Source: Pseudomonadota bacterium
GTDB taxonomy: Bacteria; Desulfobacterota; Desulfovibrionia; Desulfovibrionales; Desulfovibrionaceae
Direction of reading: 5' to 3'
Length of the DNA: 64,000 bases
Assembly: GCA_018816865.1 (NCBI GenBank)
Contig: JAHIUW010000017.1
Location: 124,001 to 188,000 of the forward strand
Position numbers and translations under genes: made by a program. Of the stretch, positions 41,750 through 52,184 are shown piece after piece. Numbering within the stretch: position 1 is the stretch's first letter; each line of letters opens with the position of its first letter. The notes below the pieces were generated by a model. The model did not search any database, had not been told where the DNA came from, and saw only the letters and a list, made by a program, of their open reading frames with translations.

Positions 41750-44092
41750 ATGGAAATTTCCAGGTCCTTTTCCCCACAACCACACGGCGTTTTCATGGCA
41801 GGAAGAATCAACACGTTCATCCACAGCTTGCTGACCAAGGTCATCCTGACGGTCAGCCTGACCCTGTTCGCCTGCATCTTCGTGTGGTCCTATTTCAACA
41901 CCCACTTCCAGAAACGGACCATCATGGACCACATGGTGAACGGGGCCGTCGGTCTGTCGGACACCATCCGTCTGGCCACACACTACGCCATGCTCCACAA
42001 CTCCCGCGATGACATCCGACACATCACGCGCAATGTCGGCCGCCAGCGGGACATGGAACATGTGCGCATCTACGACAAGTCCGGAACCATCCAGTTCTCC
42101 AACCACGGCACCGAAGAAGGCCAGGCAACCAACATCAAGGCCGAGGCCTGCGACGTCTGCCACAGGACGGACCCACCCAAGTCCCGCGTGGCGCTGAACG
42201 AGCGCACCCGCATCTTCACAGCCACCTCGGGGGCACGCATGCTGGGCGTGCTGACCCCGATCTACAACGAACCGACCTGCTCGGGTCCGCCGTGCCACTT
42301 CCATCCGGCAGACAAGGAAGTCCTGGGGGCATTGGACGTGGTGATCTCGCTCAAGGACATGGACCAGAACCTGCGCAGCTTCGAGATGCACAGCTTCGCC
42401 CTTGCGGCCTTCGCCTTCCTGTTCACCACCTATCTGGTGCTGATCTTCGTCGTGCGCTTCGTGCGCGAGCCCATCCGCAAGCTGATCAACGGCACCCGGC
42501 TCATCGCCAGGGGCCAGATGATCCCCGTGGACGACGTGGACGAAGCCGATGAAATGGGCCAGTTGGTCACCGCCATCAACCGCATGGGCCGCGAGATCCA
42601 TGGGCAACAGGACGAACTCAACCGCCAGCGTGACGAATACCAGCGCCTGTTCGAGAACGTGCCCTGCCAGATCACCGTGCAGGATCGCAACTACCGTCTG
42701 ATCCAGTACAACCATGAATTCGAAAAACGCTTCGCCCCCACCCCGGGGGACTTCTGCTTCCACGCCTACAAGGGCCGGGACAGCAAATGCGAGAACTGCC
42801 CGGTGGAAGGCACCTTCCGCGACGGCCAGCCCCGCAGCTCCGAAGAATGCGGCCTGAACAAAGATGGAACACCCGCCCACTGGATCGTACACACGCAGCC
42901 CATCCGCAACGACAAGGGCGAGGTGGTCGCGGCCATGGAGATGTGCCTGGACATCACCCCCCGCAAACTGCTGGAGGTCAAACTCGAGGAATCCGAACGC
43001 AAGTACCATTCCATCTTCAACCAGATTCCCAACCCCGTCTTCGTCCTGGACGACGAGACCCTGGAGATCCTGGACTGCAACCAGAGTGTGAACCCGGTCT
43101 ACGGATACTCCTGCAAGGAACTCAAAGGCAGAAGCTTTCTGGAACTGTTCAGCGGCGGTGACAACAGCCAGATCGAGCAGACCCTCAAGCGCAGCGGCAC
43201 CCTCAACCGCGCCCGACACGTGTCCAAGTCTGGACGGCAGATCCTGGTGGACGTCACGGTGGCCACCTCGGAGTACTCCAACCGCACGGTGCTGCTGGCC
43301 ATCACCCGGGACATGACCAAACGCCTGGAGACCGAACAGCTGCTCATCCAGGCCAGCAAGATGGCCACCCTGGGCGAAATGAGCTCCGGCGTGGCCCATG
43401 AACTGAACCAACCCCTGTCGGTGCTGCGCACCATCTCGGGGTTCTTCATGCGCAAGTTGCGCAACAAGGAGCCCATCGACGAGGACACGTTCATCCTGAT
43501 GACCCAGGGCGTGGACGAGAACGTCGAACGGGCCGCGAAGATCATCGAGCACATGCGCGAGTTCGGCTACAAGTCAGACCACAGGGTGGAAAAGGTCCAC
43601 GTCAACCAGGTCATTGAAAAGGCCTTTGGCATCTTCAACCAGCAATTCAAGGTCCGCAACATCGAGGTGCAGTGGGACCTGACCCCAGACCTGCCGCCCA
43701 TCCTGGCCGACCCCAACCGCCTGGAACAGGTGGTCATCAACCTGCTCCTCAACGCCCGTGACGCGGTGGAGGAACGCCGCGAGAAGGACCCCGACCATCC
43801 GGGGCCGGACCGGGTATCCTTGAGCACCGCCGTACACGGGACCAAGGTAGTTATCGCGGTGGAGGACACCGGGACAGGGTTTCCCGACGAGATTTCCGAC
43901 AAATTGTTCGAGCCCTTCTTCACCACCAAGGAAGTCGGCAAGGGCACGGGCCTTGGCCTGTCCATCAGTTACGGCATCGTCAAGGACTACAAGGGCGACA
44001 TCCACGCAGAACAGAGCAAGGCGGGCAGCGCACGGTTCGTCATCGAATTTCCCGCCGCGAACAAGGGCAGCACCGTCCCCGACTGGACCTGA
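41750..44092 (+). CDS. Membrane sensor histidine kinase with periplasmic c-type heme motifs
   Basis: A 780-aa kinase. TM1 is at about residues 29-48. The periplasmic domain contains the heme-attachment motif CDVCH at 134-138 and a second candidate, CSGPPCH, at about 177-183. TM2 is near 210-235, followed by HAMP. Two PAS domains come next: the first has [16 protein letters not shown], the second starts at [12 protein letters not shown]. The HisKA phosphoacceptor is about His550 ([15 protein letters not shown]), then HATPase ([24 protein letters not shown]). It looks like a heme-based redox or gas sensor. Two Rrf2 genes and the hmc operon follow, which suggests it controls them. Confidence 0.9.
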   Translation: MEISRSFSPQPHGVFMAGRINTFIHSLLTKVILTVSLTLFACIFVWSYFNTHFQKRTIMDHMVNGAVGLSDTIRLATHYAMLHNSRDDIRHITRNVGRQRDMEHVRIYDKSGTIQFSNHGTEEGQATNIKAEACDVCHRTDPPKSRVALNERTRIFTATSGARMLGVLTPIYNEPTCSGPPCHFHPADKEVLGALDVVISLKDMDQNLRSFEMHSFALAAFAFLFTTYLVLIFVVRFVREPIRKLINGTRLIARGQMIPVDDVDEADEMGQLVTAINRMGREIHGQQDELNRQRDEYQRLFENVPCQITVQDRNYRLIQYNHEFEKRFAPTPGDFCFHAYKGRDSKCENCPVEGTFRDGQPRSSEECGLNKDGTPAHWIVHTQPIRNDKGEVVAAMEMCLDITPRKLLEVKLEESERKYHSIFNQIPNPVFVLDDETLEILDCNQSVNPVYGYSCKELKGRSFLELFSGGDNSQIEQTLKRSGTLNRARHVSKSGRQILVDVTVATSEYSNRTVLLAITRDMTKRLETEQLLIQASKMATLGEMSSGVAHELNQPLSVLRTISGFFMRKLRNKEPIDEDTFILMTQGVDENVERAAKIIEHMREFGYKSDHRVEKVHVNQVIEKAFGIFNQQFKVRNIEVQWDLTPDLPPILADPNRLEQVVINLLLNARDAVEERREKDPDHPGPDRVSLSTAVHGTKVVIAVEDTGTGFPDEISDKLFEPFFTTKEVGKGTGLGLSISYGIVKDYKGDIHAEQSKAGSARFVIEFPAANKGSTVPDWT

Positions 44093-44179
44093 GCGTATGC
44101 CCTTACCTCCAGACCGCCACCGACCCCATGAGATGAGCCAGTGCAACTACATTATATAAATTCCAGGGAGAGCCATTAG

Positions 44180-44683
44180 ATGCGCATCTCAACACGAAGC
44201 CGCTACGGAACCAGGATGATGCTGGACATCGCCCTGCACAGTTCCAAAGGCCCCGTCCGTATCCAGGACGTCGCCGAACGCCAGGGCCTGTCCATCAAGT
44301 ACCTGGAAAAGCTGATCCGCCTGCTCAAGGACGCAGGGTTCATCACCAGCAAGCGCGGCCCCAAGGGCGGACACCTGCCTGCCAAACCCCTGGACGAGAT
44401 CACTGTGGGTGGCGTTGTCCGGGCCCTGGAAGGCGACATCCTGCTCGTCCAATGCTCAGAGGACGACAGCTGCTGCATCAACGAACCCATGTGCCTGACC
44501 CGTCTGGTATGGAAATCCGCGGCCAACGCCATGATCGAAAAATTGGAATCCATCACCTTCGCCGAACTGGTGTCTCAAATGGAGGACATGAACAAGGAAC
44601 TGATTCCAGATCTGCTTGCCAACCTGAGCGACGGTCATTGCGACACGGCCCGGCACATGGCCAACTCCTACCGCCACCCCTAG
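44180..44683 (+). CDS. Rrf2-family regulator, first paralog upstream of hmc
   Basis: A 167-aa regulator. The winged helix (MRISTRSRYGTRMMLDIALH, GLSIKYLEKLIRLLKDAGF, SKRGPKGGHLP) is followed by cysteines at about 92, 98, 99 and 105, the cluster-binding positions of Rrf2 proteins. The C-terminal 40 residues form a helical tail with one Cys. It begins 87 bp after the heme-motif kinase gene and probably shares its transcript. In D. vulgaris, Rrf2 is encoded at the end of the hmc operon and regulates it. Here the regulators lie upstream instead. Confidence 0.9.
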   Translation: MRISTRSRYGTRMMLDIALHSSKGPVRIQDVAERQGLSIKYLEKLIRLLKDAGFITSKRGPKGGHLPAKPLDEITVGGVVRALEGDILLVQCSEDDSCCINEPMCLTRLVWKSAANAMIEKLESITFAELVSQMEDMNKELIPDLLANLSDGHCDTARHMANSYRHP

Positions 44684-44958
44684 CCGGAAGGGAGGATAGC
44701 CCTGTTTTATTCTCCTGACACCTCATTCCCTAGCCTTTTGCTTCCTCCTGAACTGGATCATCAGGACCCGTCGATCTGGACTTTCCCCTTGCAGCACAGC
44801 GCCTGACACGTCCCGCCGCCTGCGAATCTATCCTGGTTGACGTGCGATCAAATTTTCCCTACTTATCCGGTATACATAACTCGGCATGGCGCCAACCCCA
44901 CCACCCTGCGACACCCACCGCAAAGCGCCACCCAATGCCGACAACCCGAGAAGCAAAC

Positions 44959-45432
44959 ATGCGCTTAACGACCAAAAGCCGTTATGGCGCGAAGATGTTT
45001 TTGGACATCGCCCTGAACAGCGGCGATGGTCCTGTACGTATTCGCGACATCTCGCAACGCCAGGGCATCTCGATCAAGTATCTGGAAAAATTGATCTATA
45101 AGCTCAAGGAAGCCAGCTACATCAAGAGCAAACGCGGGCCTAAGGGCGGGCACATCATCACCCGCCCCCTGGAGGATATTTCCGTGGGGGACATCGTACG
45201 CGTTCTCGAAGGCGACAGCCCGCTCACTGACTTTGCCAACTCGCAACCCGACTGCAACGAAGACCTGTGCCTGACACAGCGGGTCTGGGTGGAAGCCAGC
45301 AAAGCCATGTTTGCCAAGCTGGACTCCATCTCCTTTTCCGATCTGGTGACAGAGGCCCTGAACTGCACCAAAGCCAACTGTTGCCTTGACCAGCCCTGTA
45401 AGGTCCAAGACAACGAACAAGACAGCAACTAG
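44959..45432 (+). CDS. Rrf2-family regulator, second paralog upstream of hmc
   Basis: A 157-aa protein closely related to the preceding Rrf2 gene in the first 90 residues (MRLTTKSRYGAKMFLDIALN, SKRGPKGGHIITRPLEDISV). The cluster region differs: only Cys99 and Cys104 remain. A Cys-rich tail (CTKANCCLDQPC) adds four more near the C-terminus. The two paralogs may therefore bind different cofactors. ATG at 44959 was chosen; the GTG opening at 44842 is upstream of the family start. A large hairpin terminator follows, then the hmc promoter. Confidence 0.9.
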   Translation: MRLTTKSRYGAKMFLDIALNSGDGPVRIRDISQRQGISIKYLEKLIYKLKEASYIKSKRGPKGGHIITRPLEDISVGDIVRVLEGDSPLTDFANSQPDCNEDLCLTQRVWVEASKAMFAKLDSISFSDLVTEALNCTKANCCLDQPCKVQDNEQDSN

Positions 45433-45434
45433 CA

Positions 45435-45475
45435 CTCCCCCCGTTGCCCCAAATCATCTGGGGCGACGGGGGGAG
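45435..45475 (+). terminator. Terminator after the second rrf2 gene
   Basis: Sixteen-base arms (45435-45450 and 45460-45475) with one mismatch form a very stable stem just past the gene; the following U-run is weak. Confidence 0.75.
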
Positions 45476-45929
45476 ATTCTTCGCGCTTATATCCCATCAC
45501 GTTCAATTCCCTACCAAACCATGTCGGTTTACTGATCATTTAATTACCCCCACTATGTGCGGGAATTCACTTGATTTCCTACCACAACAGTAGCCGTACC
45601 CCCTCATTATTTTGCCTTTTTCTCTTATTCCCTCCTTGACGGGTAGACAATCATTCTATACTCTCCGAGTAGATTTTCTCGAATAGAGTCTAAATGCCTG
45701 GAATACCTAGGTAAATCGCGCGAAGAGGGACATCGGAGCGCGAAGTCGAGCATTTTTTCACATTATTCGGGAGTGTTTCAATCTGACCCCTATGCAGGGG
45801 GCGGCGCGGTGGGTTGCAGGGCGTGGGGCTCTGCTCGGGATTGCCGCCTGACCACATGGGCAGAGGAATTGAACGCGTTGCATTGGCCGTGGTTTTTTGC
45901 ATTTCAGCCTAGCGAACGAGGGACACAGC
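45476..45929 (+). promoter_or_regulatory. hmc promoter and long leader
   Basis: About 450 bp without a protein gene, AT-rich in its first part. A sigma-70-like promoter, TTGACG (45636-45641) and TATACT (45657-45662) with a 15-bp spacer, is followed by small inverted repeats: ACTC-TCC-GAGT at about 45660-45670, and CTC/GAG and CCTGG/CCTAGG elements to about 45715. These would suit Rrf2 binding at or just past the start site. The remaining 200 nt is an untranslated leader. Confidence 0.5.
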
Positions 45930-47546
45930 ATGAAGAAGGGTAGATTCCTGCTGCGACTGGGTGCAGTTGTCGCACTGTTGGTTACTTTTTCCCTGACCGG
46001 GATTGAGGCCATGGGTGTGGTGAAGCAACCTGTTGCCAGCGGCGAACCGCGAGCCGATATCATCATGATTGACTCGCTGAAGGCCTTTGGGAAGCTTGAA
46101 GAAGTGCCGGTGGCCTTCTTCCATGACCAGCACACCGACGCTCTCAAAAAGCAGGGCAAGGACTGTACCGCGTGTCACGAGACCGAGAAGGATCGCCTGT
46201 CCACCAAGTTCAAACGTCTGAAGGACGTGGACATGGGCTCCGTCAAGGAAACGTATCACGCCAATTGTATTGGTTGCCACAAAGAGATGCGGAGCGCGGG
46301 CCAAGAAGCCGGCCCTACCGACGTCTCCTGTCGCAGCTGTCACAGCAGGGACGTGAAGGCTTCTTCCAACTGGAAGGCCATCAACATGGACAAATCCCTG
46401 CATTACCGGCACACCGCTTCCGACTCCATCCCCAAGGGTGGTCAGGAAGCCAATTGCGCCGCCTGTCACCACAAGTTTGACGAGCAGACCAAGAAGCTGA
46501 TCCCCGCCCCCGGCGAGGAAGGCTCATGCTCCTACTGTCACAAGGCAGAGGTTATCAAGGACGTCAAGAACATCCGCAATGCCTCGCACATCGCCTGCGT
46601 GAACTGCCACGTGAACGTCGCCGCCCAGAAGGCCGATACCGGTCCCTTGACCTGCCAGGGCTGCCACAGCGCTGAGATGCAGGGCAAGATCAAGGTGGTC
46701 AAAGACGTGCCCAGGCTCAAGCGCAATCAGCCCGACGCCGTGCTGCTGACCGTTGCCGACACCAAGGCTTTGACCCTGGACAGCAAGTCGTTGATGCAGC
46801 CCGTGGCCTTCAACCACAAAGCCCATGAGCTCGCCAACGACAACTGTCGCGCCTGCCATCACGAGTCTCTCGCTTCCTGCGCCGCCGAGTGCCACACCGT
46901 CAGCGGCGACAAGAAGGGCGGTTTCGTCACCCTTGAGCAGGCCATGCACAAGCCCGGCTCGCAGAGCAGCTGTGTTGGCTGTCACAACGAGCGCAAGGCC
47001 GCCAAGGACTGCGCTGGCTGTCACGCCCTCATTCCCGAGGGCCGCACGAGCGAGGCGTCCTGTGCTTCCTGTCACGCCGAGGGCATCAAGCTGGACACCG
47101 TCCAGATCAAGGCCATGAGCAAGGAAGACAAGACCGCCATGGCCTCTGCGATGATTGAAGCTCGCATGCCCGCTGGCACCTTCAATATCTCCGATCTCCC
47201 CGAGAAGGTGGTTATCGCCGATCTGAAGGATCGCTACGAGGGCGCCGAGTTCCCGCATCGCAAGATCGTTGAAACCATGTACGCCAAGGTCGCCAAGAGC
47301 GAATTGGCGAGCGCCTTCCACACTTCCAAGGGCACCTTCTGCCAGGGCTGCCATCATAACAGTCCCGCGTCCGAAAATCCGCCGCGCTGCGCAAGCTGCC
47401 ACGGCAAGAACTTCGACGCGACCAAGAATGCACGCCCCGGCCTGAAAGCGGCCTTCCACCAGCAATGTATCGGTTGTCACACCGCTATGGAACTGGAGAA
47501 GCCCGCGGCAACGGCTTGCGCCGACTGCCACAAGGAACGGAAGTAA
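45930..47546 (+). CDS. hmcA: High-molecular-weight cytochrome c, HmcA (16 hemes)
   Basis: A 538-aa periplasmic cytochrome with an N-terminal signal peptide (LLRLGAVVALLVTFSLTG). I count sixteen heme motifs: fifteen CXXCH sites (for example CTACH, CIGCH, CRSCH, CAACH, CSYCH) and one CX3CH (CAAECH). Sixteen hemes is the number in HmcA, which is built from class III cytochrome c3-like modules. It takes electrons from periplasmic hydrogenase or cytochrome c3 and passes them to the transmembrane Hmc complex. ATG at 45930 follows GAGGGA and starts the signal peptide. hmcB begins 33 bp downstream. Confidence 0.96.
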   Translation: MKKGRFLLRLGAVVALLVTFSLTGIEAMGVVKQPVASGEPRADIIMIDSLKAFGKLEEVPVAFFHDQHTDALKKQGKDCTACHETEKDRLSTKFKRLKDVDMGSVKETYHANCIGCHKEMRSAGQEAGPTDVSCRSCHSRDVKASSNWKAINMDKSLHYRHTASDSIPKGGQEANCAACHHKFDEQTKKLIPAPGEEGSCSYCHKAEVIKDVKNIRNASHIACVNCHVNVAAQKADTGPLTCQGCHSAEMQGKIKVVKDVPRLKRNQPDAVLLTVADTKALTLDSKSLMQPVAFNHKAHELANDNCRACHHESLASCAAECHTVSGDKKGGFVTLEQAMHKPGSQSSCVGCHNERKAAKDCAGCHALIPEGRTSEASCASCHAEGIKLDTVQIKAMSKEDKTAMASAMIEARMPAGTFNISDLPEKVVIADLKDRYEGAEFPHRKIVETMYAKVAKSELASAFHTSKGTFCQGCHHNSPASENPPRCASCHGKNFDATKNARPGLKAAFHQQCIGCHTAMELEKPAATACADCHKERK

Positions 47547-47579
47547 TCGGGAACCTGAGAAACCGAGAAGGATACTGAC

Positions 47580-48650
47580 ATGTCCATGAATCGCAGAAAG
47601 TTTCTCGGCCTGGTCGGCGCTGCCGCTGCCGTTGCTGCTGCGGGAACTTCCGCACAGGCTGCGGGGAACACCCACTTCACGGGTCACCCCGGAGCCAAAG
47701 CGGTCCTGTTCGATGCCACCGAGTGCATCGGCTGCCGCAAGTGTGAGGAAGCCTGCAACACGGTCAACGAGTTGCCCAAGCCCGACAAGCCGTTTGACGA
47801 CTTGACTCTCCTTGATGCCAAACGACGCACCACGGAAACCACATACACCGTGGTCAACAAATACGAGAACAGCAAGAACCCCAAACTGCCGGTGTTCCGC
47901 AAGCAGCAGTGCAATCATTGCCAGGAGCCTGCCTGCGCCTCGGCCTGTTTCGTCAAGGCCTTCAAGAAGACCCCCGAAGGGGCCGTGGTCTATGACGAAA
48001 GCCTGTGCGTGGGTTGCCGCTACTGCATGATCGCCTGCCCCTGGTCCATCCCGGCTTACGAGTTCAACGAGCCCCTGACCCCGCGGGTCATGAAGTGCAC
48101 CATGTGCCACCCCCGGATCCTCGAGGGCAAGCTCCCCGGCTGCGTGGAGATCTGCCCCAAGGAAGCCCTGAAATTCGGCACGCGTGACGAACTGATCAAG
48201 TTCGCCCGTAACCGCATTGAGGCCTACCCGGAGCGCTACCTCGATCACATCTATGGTGAGAACGAGATGGGCGGCACCAACTGGCTGTACATCTCCGGTG
48301 TTCCATTCGGCGAACTGGGCCTTGAGGAAGGCCTGGGTGTGACCAGCGCTCCGGAGCTGACCTCCGGTGCCCTGGCTGCCGTGCCCGTGGTCACTGGCCT
48401 GTGGCCTGTCCTGCTGACCGGTATCTACGCGATCCACAAGACCCGCGAAAGAATCGAGAAGAAGGAGAAACAGGACGCTGTCTCCGCAGCCTTGACCAAG
48501 GCCGGAAAAGAGGCCGAGGCCAAGCTCTCCAGTGAACTGGAGAAGCTCGACGTCGCCAACAAGCGCAAGATCGAAGTCGAGGTCAAGAAGGCCGTTGAAG
48601 AGGCCCTGACCCCCAAAGACGAAGAAAAAGCGCCGGAGGAGGAAGCCTAA
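47580..48650 (+). CDS. hmcB: HmcB, periplasmic-side [4Fe-4S] subunit with membrane anchor
   Basis: A 356-aa subunit of Hmc. A twin-arginine signal ([19 protein letters not shown]) sends the folded protein out. Four [4Fe-4S] groups follow: [36 protein letters not shown], and CTMC with GCVEICP. A transmembrane helix lies near 265-285 ([20 protein letters not shown]), then a charged helical tail ending in KAPEEEA. It relays electrons from HmcA to HmcC. Its stop codon overlaps the hmcC start by one base (TAATG). Confidence 0.95.
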   Translation: MSMNRRKFLGLVGAAAAVAAAGTSAQAAGNTHFTGHPGAKAVLFDATECIGCRKCEEACNTVNELPKPDKPFDDLTLLDAKRRTTETTYTVVNKYENSKNPKLPVFRKQQCNHCQEPACASACFVKAFKKTPEGAVVYDESLCVGCRYCMIACPWSIPAYEFNEPLTPRVMKCTMCHPRILEGKLPGCVEICPKEALKFGTRDELIKFARNRIEAYPERYLDHIYGENEMGGTNWLYISGVPFGELGLEEGLGVTSAPELTSGALAAVPVVTGLWPVLLTGIYAIHKTRERIEKKEKQDAVSAALTKAGKEAEAKLSSELEKLDVANKRKIEVEVKKAVEEALTPKDEEKAPEEEA

Positions 48651-49819
48651 TGTCCGCTGAACACACGACCGGCCGCTCGGCTCTGACGCCGTTTACCATC
48701 GTTGCCGGAATTATCGTTATCATCGGTCTGATCCTCACCGGCTTGCGCTTCATGGGCGGACTCGGTGCGGTCACCAACCTGGACAACAACAACCCCTGGG
48801 GCATCTGGATCAGCTTTGACCTGCTGTGCGGTGTGGCCCTGGCCGCCGGTGGTTACACCACCACGGCCGCCTGCTACCTGTTCGGCATCAAGCGCTACCA
48901 TTCAGCGGTCCGTCCCGCGTTGATCACCGCCTTTTTGGGCTACGCCCTGGTGGTCTTCGCCCTGCACTACGATCTGGGCCGCCCCCTGCGTCTGCCCTAC
49001 CCCATCTTCGTTTCCCAGGGGACTTCTTCCCTGCTGTTCGAAGTGGGTCTGTGCGTGTTCATCTACCTCTCGGTGTTGTTCGTGGAATTCACGCCCATCG
49101 TCTTCGAATGGCTGGGCATGAAGAAGCTGCGCAACATCGTTCACGGCTGGACCATTCCCCTGACCGTGATGGGTGTCGTGCTGTCCACCATGCACCAAAG
49201 CTCCCTGGGCGCGCTGTACCTCATCGCTCCCAACAAGCTGCATCCGCTGTGGTACTCGACCTACCTGCCTTTGTTCTTCTTCATCAGCTCGATGTTCGCG
49301 GGCATGTCCATGGTGCTCTTTGAGTCCGCCCTGGCGCACAAGAACTTCCACCACCTGATGGACGAGACCCACAAGGCCGAGTCCGAAGGCGTGGCCCTGG
49401 GCTTCGCCAAGGCCTGTTCCTGGATCATGATGGGCTACATCGCCATCAAGATCCTGGGCCTGGCCCTGGAGAACAAGTGGGTCTGGCTGGGAACCGGCTA
49501 CGGCATGTGGTTCCTGGTGGAGCTGGTCGGCTTCGTGCTGCTGCCCGCCATCTCCTATGCCATCGGCTATCGTGACCGTAACTTCGGCCTGATCAAGATC
49601 ACCGCGCTGTGGACCGTGCTGGGCATCGTGCTCAATCGTTTCAACGTGTCTCAGGTGGCCTTCAACTGGAAGCTGTCTGCGGCTGAACGCTACTTCCCCA
49701 GCATGGCCGAGATCGGCATTTCGATCTTCGTGGTGACCATCGGCATCCTGGCCTACCGGTTCATCGTGACCCGCATGCCGGTCTTCTACGAGCACCCTGA
49801 CTACAAGGGCGAACACTAA
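48650..49819 (+). CDS. hmcC: HmcC, NrfD-like integral membrane subunit
   Basis: A 389-aa protein of the NrfD family with about ten transmembrane helices. Segments such as NNPWGIWISFDLLCGVALAA and the loop DLGRPLRLPYPIFVSQGTSS are NrfD hallmarks. It is the quinone-interacting or electron-conducting membrane subunit of Hmc. Its ATG overlaps the hmcB stop codon by one base, so the two are translationally coupled. hmcD begins 12 bp downstream. Confidence 0.95.
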   Translation: MSAEHTTGRSALTPFTIVAGIIVIIGLILTGLRFMGGLGAVTNLDNNNPWGIWISFDLLCGVALAAGGYTTTAACYLFGIKRYHSAVRPALITAFLGYALVVFALHYDLGRPLRLPYPIFVSQGTSSLLFEVGLCVFIYLSVLFVEFTPIVFEWLGMKKLRNIVHGWTIPLTVMGVVLSTMHQSSLGALYLIAPNKLHPLWYSTYLPLFFFISSMFAGMSMVLFESALAHKNFHHLMDETHKAESEGVALGFAKACSWIMMGYIAIKILGLALENKWVWLGTGYGMWFLVELVGFVLLPAISYAIGYRDRNFGLIKITALWTVLGIVLNRFNVSQVAFNWKLSAAERYFPSMAEIGISIFVVTIGILAYRFIVTRMPVFYEHPDYKGEH

Positions 49820-49831
49820 GCGAGGTGCATC

Positions 49832-49975
49832 ATGGAACACACTTTCTACACCCTGCTCGACTTAATGATCTACTCCAAGGGCTGGACATACACCCTGATG
49901 GGACTGGGTCTGGTGGGCATGCTCGGCTTCTGGCGGTTCCTTACCGGGCGCGACAAGCCGCAGCGGACCTACTAA
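49832..49975 (+). CDS. hmcD: HmcD, small membrane subunit
   Basis: A 47-aa protein with one transmembrane helix (TYTLMGLGLVGMLGFWRFLT) and a short basic C-terminus (GRDKPQRTY). It is below usual ORF cut-offs and easily missed. Position between hmcC and hmcE, size and the single helix match HmcD of the D. vulgaris operon. The ATG at 49832 lies 12 bp past the hmcC stop, with GCGAGGTG as a ribosome-binding site; hmcE follows 33 bp later. Confidence 0.9.
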   Translation: MEHTFYTLLDLMIYSKGWTYTLMGLGLVGMLGFWRFLTGRDKPQRTY

Positions 49976-50008
49976 CCCCAAAGCCTAGGATCGAGAGGAG
50001 ATATACTG

Positions 50009-50686
50009 ATGTATGAATTCCTGACCGGCCCCATGCTGTGGGTGACGTTCAGCATCCTGATTATCGGCTGCATCGCGAAAGTCGTGATGTATTTCAAGGG
50101 CTTGTCTTGGCAGCTGGATCGGGTCGCTTACACGAAGCACCGTGCATTGGGCATCAAATGGGCACTCAAGTCCATCTTCTACTGGCTGGTTCCATTTGGC
50201 AGCCGCAGCTGGCGGGAGAAGCCCGGGATGACCATCCTGTTCTTCACCTTCCACATCGGCATCGTCTTCGTGCCCCTGTTCCTTGAGGCTCACTCCGTGA
50301 TCCTGAAGGAGCACTGGGGGATCGGATGGCTTGCCATGCCCACGTCCCTGGCCGACGGTCTGACCATCGCCATGCTCGTGGCCGGCATCCTGCTCATCGT
50401 CCGGCGCATCGCGCTGCCCGAAGTGCGCATCATCACCAATGCCAAGGATTACGCGATCCTGGCCATCACCATGGCGCCTTTCGTCACTGGTCTGGCCTGC
50501 CGCCTGCACCTCCCCGGTTACGAGAACTGGCTGCTGGCGCATGTGATCACCGGACATCTGATGCTTCTGGCCATTCCGTTCACCAAGCTGTCGCACATGG
50601 TGCTGTTCTTCTGCTCCCGCGCCCAGCTTGGCATGGATTTCGGAATCAAGCGCGGCGGCGAACGCGGTCGTGGCATTGTCTGGTAG
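50009..50686 (+). CDS. hmcE: HmcE, NarI-like cytochrome b-type membrane subunit
   Basis: A 225-aa protein with about five transmembrane helices and conserved histidines suited to b-heme ligation (TFHIGIVFVPLFLEAHSV, HVITGHLMLLAIPFTKLSH). The NarI-like layout matches HmcE and DsrM. It begins 33 bp after hmcD behind GAGAGGAG. It probably takes part in moving electrons from the membrane to cytoplasmic HmcF. Confidence 0.92.
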   Translation: MYEFLTGPMLWVTFSILIIGCIAKVVMYFKGLSWQLDRVAYTKHRALGIKWALKSIFYWLVPFGSRSWREKPGMTILFFTFHIGIVFVPLFLEAHSVILKEHWGIGWLAMPTSLADGLTIAMLVAGILLIVRRIALPEVRIITNAKDYAILAITMAPFVTGLACRLHLPGYENWLLAHVITGHLMLLAIPFTKLSHMVLFFCSRAQLGMDFGIKRGGERGRGIVW

Positions 50687-50723
50687 GACCTTCAACGCAT
50701 TACCGGCAAGGTAAGGAGATCCC

Positions 50724-52112
50724 ATGCCTGAAGGGAAATTCTGCAATAAGACCCCGATCAATACCGAAGAGGCTCTGCTTGAGCTTCTGTCGGACACCCG
50801 GGGCACCCAATACTATGAGGAGATGAAAAACCTCGATGTGGACAAGGAAGACCTTGCCAAGCGCTTAAAGGCGACTTGCAAGTCCCGCATCCGCACCTGG
50901 CTGGACATCTGTGCCCACTGCGGCCTCTGCGCCGACAGTTGTTTCCTGTACCGCTGCAACGATCGCGACCCCAAGCAGGTCCCGTCCTACAAGGTCCAAA
51001 GCACCCTGGGCGTGATCGTCAGCAAAAACGGCGACGTGGACAACGAGTTCATGCGCCACGCCATGGAAGTCTGCTGGTCGCGTTGCACCTGCTGCTCGCG
51101 TTGCGCGCAGTACTGCCCGCACGGCATCGACATGGGCCAGATGATCTCCTACACCCGCGGCCTGCTCTATTCCCAGGGCTTCGTGCCGTGGGAGCTGAAG
51201 ATCGGCTCGGGCATGCACCGCATCTACCGTGCGCAGATGGACGTCACCTCCGAAGACTGGGTGGATACCTGCGAATGGATGGCCGAGGAGAACGAGGAAG
51301 ATTATCCTGGCCTGGTCATCCCGGTGGACAAGGAAAACGCGGACATCATGTACACCTGTAACGCCCGCGAGCCCAAGCACTACCCCGAAGACGTGGCCGA
51401 GGCCGCGATTCTCTTCCATCTGGCTGGCGAGAACTGGACTGTGCCGAGCCAGGGCTGGGAACAGACCGCCCTGTGCATGTTCGCTGGCGACTGGGAGGCC
51501 TGCAAGATGCAGGTCCAGAGCGTCTACGACGCCATCGAGCGCTTGAAGCCCAAACGCGTCATCGGTACCGAATGTGGCCATGCGCACCGCGCGTCGGTCA
51601 TTGAAGGTCCCTATTGGTGCGGACGTGAAGACGGCAAGCCCCCGGCGCCGTATATCCATTATGTGCAGTGGGTGGCCGAGGCCCTGCGCGAAGGCAAGAT
51701 CAAGATCGATCCGGCCAAGCGCATCAAGGAACTCGTGACCCTGCAGGATTCCTGCAACTACGTGCGCAACCACGGGCTGGCCGAGATTACCCGCGAGATC
51801 ATCAGTTACATCGTGGAACCCGGTTATTTTGTGGAGATGGAGCAAAACAAGGAATACAACTACTGTTGTGGCGGTGGTGGCGGATTCAACGGAATCGGCA
51901 TGTACCGCAAGCAACGTAACATTGCTCTGAAGACCAAGCGCGACCAGATCCTGGCCACCGGTGCCAAGCTGGTCATCGCCCCCTGCCACAACTGCTGGGA
52001 TGCGATCCGCGACCTGGAAGAAGAGTTTGAAATCGGTATCCGCTGGTCCTTCTTGAAGCCTTTGCTCATCAAGATGTGTGTGGTGCCCGAGCACCTCAAG
52101 CCAGAGGAATAA
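50724..52112 (+). CDS. hmcF: HmcF, HdrD-like cytoplasmic iron-sulfur subunit
   Basis: A 462-aa protein. Two [4Fe-4S] groups lie at about residues 65-140 ([11 protein letters not shown] and [12 protein letters not shown]). They are followed by CCG-domain motifs of the heterodisulfide reductase HdrD/GlpC type: [13 protein letters not shown], then [14 protein letters not shown], then [10 protein letters not shown]. This is the cytoplasmic end of the Hmc chain and may act on a disulfide or similar acceptor. ATG at 50724 follows AAGGAGA. It ends the core operon; a hairpin follows before the stress-protein gene. Confidence 0.95.
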   Translation: MPEGKFCNKTPINTEEALLELLSDTRGTQYYEEMKNLDVDKEDLAKRLKATCKSRIRTWLDICAHCGLCADSCFLYRCNDRDPKQVPSYKVQSTLGVIVSKNGDVDNEFMRHAMEVCWSRCTCCSRCAQYCPHGIDMGQMISYTRGLLYSQGFVPWELKIGSGMHRIYRAQMDVTSEDWVDTCEWMAEENEEDYPGLVIPVDKENADIMYTCNAREPKHYPEDVAEAAILFHLAGENWTVPSQGWEQTALCMFAGDWEACKMQVQSVYDAIERLKPKRVIGTECGHAHRASVIEGPYWCGREDGKPPAPYIHYVQWVAEALREGKIKIDPAKRIKELVTLQDSCNYVRNHGLAEITREIISYIVEPGYFVEMEQNKEYNYCCGGGGGFNGIGMYRKQRNIALKTKRDQILATGAKLVIAPCHNCWDAIRDLEEEFEIGIRWSFLKPLLIKMCVVPEHLKPEE

Positions 52113-52131
52113 ACCGCGAGGGAATCATGCC

Positions 52132-52160
52132 GCGCGGGCCCGCGCCTGACGGGCCCGCGC
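52132..52160 (+). terminator. Hairpin after hmcF, partial terminator or mRNA-stability element
   Basis: GCGCGGGCCCG and CGGGCCCGCGC are perfect complementary arms of 11 bases. Only TTC follows, so it would probably pause or stabilise rather than fully stop transcription into the next gene. Confidence 0.55.
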
Positions 52161-52184
52161 TTCACCCCAAACATGAGGTGGCAT

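Noticed and set aside
44836-44850. Possible HcpR site TTGACGTGCGATCAA upstream of the second rrf2 gene
   Set aside because: The half-sites are one base too far apart and the second is imperfect; it is not a proper palindrome.
46524-48437. 637-codon minus-strand ORF opposite hmcA and hmcB
   Set aside because: It spans two well-supported genes, shows no domain, and reflects GC-skewed codon use.
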